Shown here: in pieces, positions 61,932-64,000 of the stretch
Position numbering within the stretch: position 1 is the first letter of the stretch
Layout of the letters: each line of letters opens with the position of its first letter
NCBI GenBank assembly: GCA_003265685.1
Contig: KZ836107.1
Coordinates: 1-64,000 of the forward strand
From: Piscinibacter caeni
Lineage (GTDB): Bacteria > Pseudomonadota > Gammaproteobacteria > Burkholderiales > Burkholderiaceae_C
Reading direction: 5' to 3'
DNA: 64,000 bases
The notes under the pieces: generated by a model
The model's database searches: none
What the model was told of the DNA's origin: nothing
Seen by the model: the letters and a program-made list of their open reading frames with translations, nothing else
Program-made: the position numbers and the translations under genes

Positions 61932-63376
61932 CCTGGCGCCATCCCTCGATAGCGGCCCGGCTGACTGCCGGCCTTGGTGTAGTGGCGCTCGTCGTCTTCT
62001 CTACAGCAGGCTGGCTGCTGCAACAGGCCCTGGAGTCCGAGCTGGTCGAGGCGGATCGACTGAAGCTGGCGGGGAAGATCAGCGTCGTCCTTCATTTTGT
62101 CGATGAGGCCCATCGCTCCGGCGATCGAGCAGCGCTGTTCCATCATCTCGACGACCTGCGTATCGGTCACGACGGCCTTCATGTATGGCTGGTCACGGAA
62201 GCGGGTGACACGGTCTACGGCGCGTCGAGCGCCAACGGAAGGAAAGTCTCGCTGGGACTTCAGCCTGGCGTCCGCGCGGATGTGACGGAGACTCCTCTGC
62301 CATCGGCATCTCCGTGGCCAGCAGGCCGGCTGGGCGTGGCAATCGAGTCCGCCCCCCGCGACGAACTTCTCCGTTCGCATCTCGCGACGCTGGTCCTCAT
62401 CTGCGCCTTGGGCGTCGGCTCGACCGTGCTGCTGAGCTGGTTCGCCATTGGTCGCTGCCTCAGACCGGTGTCACGCCTCTCGGCAGAAGCAAGCGACATC
62501 ACGCCCAGTTCCATGGGGCGGCGTTTGACGATGACGCCCGAGGGCACCGAGCTGACCGGACTGGTGCGCGCCTTCAACCATGCCCTCGACCGCCTCGAAG
62601 ACGCTTACGCGCAGTTGCAGGCCTTCAACGCCAATGTGGCGCACGAACTGCGGACTCCGCTGGCGTCACTGGTCACGGGCACGCAGGTCGCACTGTCATC
62701 GCCAAGATCTCGTGAAGACCTGCATGAGGTCTTGACCTCGAACCTCGAGGAACTGCAGCTACTGAATGCACTCGTCAACGACATGTTGTTTCTCTCTCGC
62801 GCGGATCGTGGCGACCGAGCGGAGGGACTGGAAGAGGTTGCACTCGGGGCCGAAGCGGACAAGGCGATCCGTTATTGCGACGCATTGCTGCAAGAAGCTG
62901 GCGTGGCCGCAGAGCGGTCCGGCGACGCCGCAGCGGTCTGCAATCCTCCCCTCGTGCTGCGAGCCCTCGTGAACCTCCTCACCAACGCCATCCGCCACAC
63001 CCGTGCCGGCGACACGATTCGGGTCCTCACCGAGCCGGACCACGGACTCATCGCCCTGAGTGTCCTCAACCCCGGACCCGAGATACCCACGCAGGTCCGA
63101 ACCCAGATGTTCGACCGCTTCTATCGCGCGGACACCTCGCGTGCACGAAGCCAAGCTGGCCACGGGCTGGGATTGGCCATCGTCGCGGCCGTCGCACGGA
63201 TGCATGGCGGCACTGTGTTTGTCGAACGCTTAGGCAAGGCCAATCGCGTCGGACTGACGCTGCCGGCCGGGGACAGCCAAACGACGGTCGCTCCGGTCGA
63301 GAGCCTCCCCGCAGTGGGAACTGCGCCCGCTACGCAGCCGCCGAACTCGACGGCACGTCCAGCCCGATCGCGGTGA
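61928..63376 (+). CDS. Heavy-metal-type sensor histidine kinase
   Basis: 482 aa. Two membrane helices (about 14-34 and 153-175) enclosing a ~120-aa periplasmic sensor, HAMP (LRPVSRLSAEASDI), phospho-His239 in VAHELRTPLASL, N box NLLTNAIRHT, and G boxes (GHGLGLAIVAAVARMHGG). CusS/IrlS type. Ends in a Pro/Thr-rich tail that overlaps the tail of the opposing kinase by 47 nt. Confidence 0.93.
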   Translation: MTWRHPSIAARLTAGLGVVALVVFSTAGWLLQQALESELVEADRLKLAGKISVVLHFVDEAHRSGDRAALFHHLDDLRIGHDGLHVWLVTEAGDTVYGASSANGRKVSLGLQPGVRADVTETPLPSASPWPAGRLGVAIESAPRDELLRSHLATLVLICALGVGSTVLLSWFAIGRCLRPVSRLSAEASDITPSSMGRRLTMTPEGTELTGLVRAFNHALDRLEDAYAQLQAFNANVAHELRTPLASLVTGTQVALSSPRSREDLHEVLTSNLEELQLLNALVNDMLFLSRADRGDRAEGLEEVALGAEADKAIRYCDALLQEAGVAAERSGDAAAVCNPPLVLRALVNLLTNAIRHTRAGDTIRVLTEPDHGLIALSVLNPGPEIPTQVRTQMFDRFYRADTSRARSQAGHGLGLAIVAAVARMHGGTVFVERLGKANRVGLTLPAGDSQTTVAPVESLPAVGTAPATQPPNSTARPARSR

Positions 63377-64000
63377 TGCCGTCAGCCGATCGGGCAAACG
63401 GCTCGCCTTGGTGCATTCGGGCAATGGCGGCGACGATGGCCAGACCCAACCCGTGGTTCGAAGCGCCTACCTGCCGACGAGAGCGCTCTGCCCGGTAGAA
63501 GCGGTCGAACAAGCGCGGCAGATGTTCCTGCTCGATCGGACTCCCCTCGTTCTCCACCGAGATCCGTGCCCGGCCACCTTCCGACTCGATCCGAACCGTT
63601 ATGGTCGAGCCGGGCGTCGCGTAGCGGGTGGCGTTGCTCAACAGGTTGGACAATGCGCGGCGCAAAAGGGACGCGTCGAACGCACCCGTTGCGTCGCCAT
63701 CGCATACCGCTGACAAGGCGCGGTCGTGAAGCGCGGCCTCGTGGTACTCGATGATTTCGCCGAGTTCGTCAGCGAGGCTCGTCACCGGCGAACGGCGCGC
63801 GGTTGCACCGCGGTCCGCTTGCGAAAGGAACAGCATGTCGTTGACGATGATCGCGAGACGCCTCAGATCCTCCAGGTTTCCCGCGATCACGTCTTGCAGT
63901 TCGGCGGCGGGTCGCTCGCGCTGCAAGGCCAGTTCACTCGAACCGATCAAGGTGGTCAGCGGTGTTCGAAGTTCGTGCGCAACGTCGGCGTTGAAGCCCT
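63330..64000 (-). CDS. Second sensor histidine kinase, C-terminal part only
   Basis: Frame open to the window edge (begins in the last codons of the window). Visible: FNADVAHELRTPLTTLIG with the phospho-His, N box NLLSNATRYA, and GLGLAIVAAIARMHQG. Similar in layout to the kinase at 61928-63376 and convergent with it. Its sensor and regulator lie beyond 64000. Confidence 0.92.
   Translation of the reverse strand, partial: GFNADVAHELRTPLTTLIGSSELALQRERPAAELQDVIAGNLEDLRRLAIIVNDMLFLSQADRGATARRSPVTSLADELGEIIEYHEAALHDRALSAVCDGDATGAFDASLLRRALSNLLSNATRYATPGSTITVRIESEGGRARISVENEGSPIEQEHLPRLFDRFYRAERSRRQVGASNHGLGLAIVAAIARMHQGEPFARSADGITAIGLDVPSSSAAA

Noticed and set aside
1-64000. Mobile elements, tRNA or rRNA genes
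   Set aside because: No transposase, integrase, inverted terminal repeats or tRNA-like sequence was found by reading; island status rests only on content and duplications.

Overview
The window reads as a high-GC chromosome or island segment of a Burkholderiales-type betaproteobacterium. Supporting signs are a GbpC-type porin ending in GLRHTF, two DUF4148 proteins, dense overlapping genes and strong third-position G/C. No rRNA, tRNA, CRISPR array, transposase or integrase was seen. Two scars point to duplication and decay: a broken second copy of the type II GAPDH gene and a duplicated cusF block.

Layout. (1) 24-13073, plus strand: an unbroken run with AMP-phosphorylase-type enzyme, PRPP-synthetase-like protein, DegS-like protease, VTT membrane protein, the complete arginine deiminase operon arcDABC, DUF6629 protein, methyltransferase, D-2-hydroxyacid dehydrogenase and UbiB-like kinase. 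(2) 13103-19571, plus: archaeal-type GAPDH, small membrane and Met-rich proteins, a Cyc2-like porin-cytochrome, a gap2 pseudogene, a cytosolic Cys-rich copper-storage-type protein and a DUF305 protein. (3) 43894 down to 19673, minus: about 20 closely packed genes behind a perfect FNR-type box (43961-43974) with a correctly spaced -10. They encode Cu-handling proteins (CopZ, DUF2933, CopA), a DUF3141 protein, FabI, an acetate kinase-PduL fusion, thiolase, MerR, a degenerate phosphorylase paralog, Cfa, an MFS pump, FtsH, a LolA-like protein, phosphoketolase, and an ABC exporter with an outer-membrane barrel. (4) 44054-49206, minus: PLD-family protein, MgtC/DUF4010 protein, hydrolase, cytochrome c and membrane proteins. 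(5) 49226-56872, minus: copper periplasm set (two CusF, DUF411, cupredoxin, Tat multicopper oxidase, TolC lipoprotein). (6) 57008-64000: lipoprotein, DUF4148, porin, Sel1 protein, a two-component pair and the tail of a second histidine kinase.

Working model (inference): a low-oxygen, energy-starvation and metal-stress survival locus. ADI gives ATP from arginine; phosphoketolase makes acetyl-phosphate, which the AckA-PduL fusion can turn into ATP plus acetate or into acetyl-CoA; FtsH, DegS-like protease, Cfa and the lipid/lipoprotein exporter maintain the envelope; Cu proteins deal with Cu(I), which is favoured when oxygen is scarce. The overall flavour recalls the low-oxygen-activated (lxa) locus described in Burkholderia cenocepacia, but I compared it only from memory.
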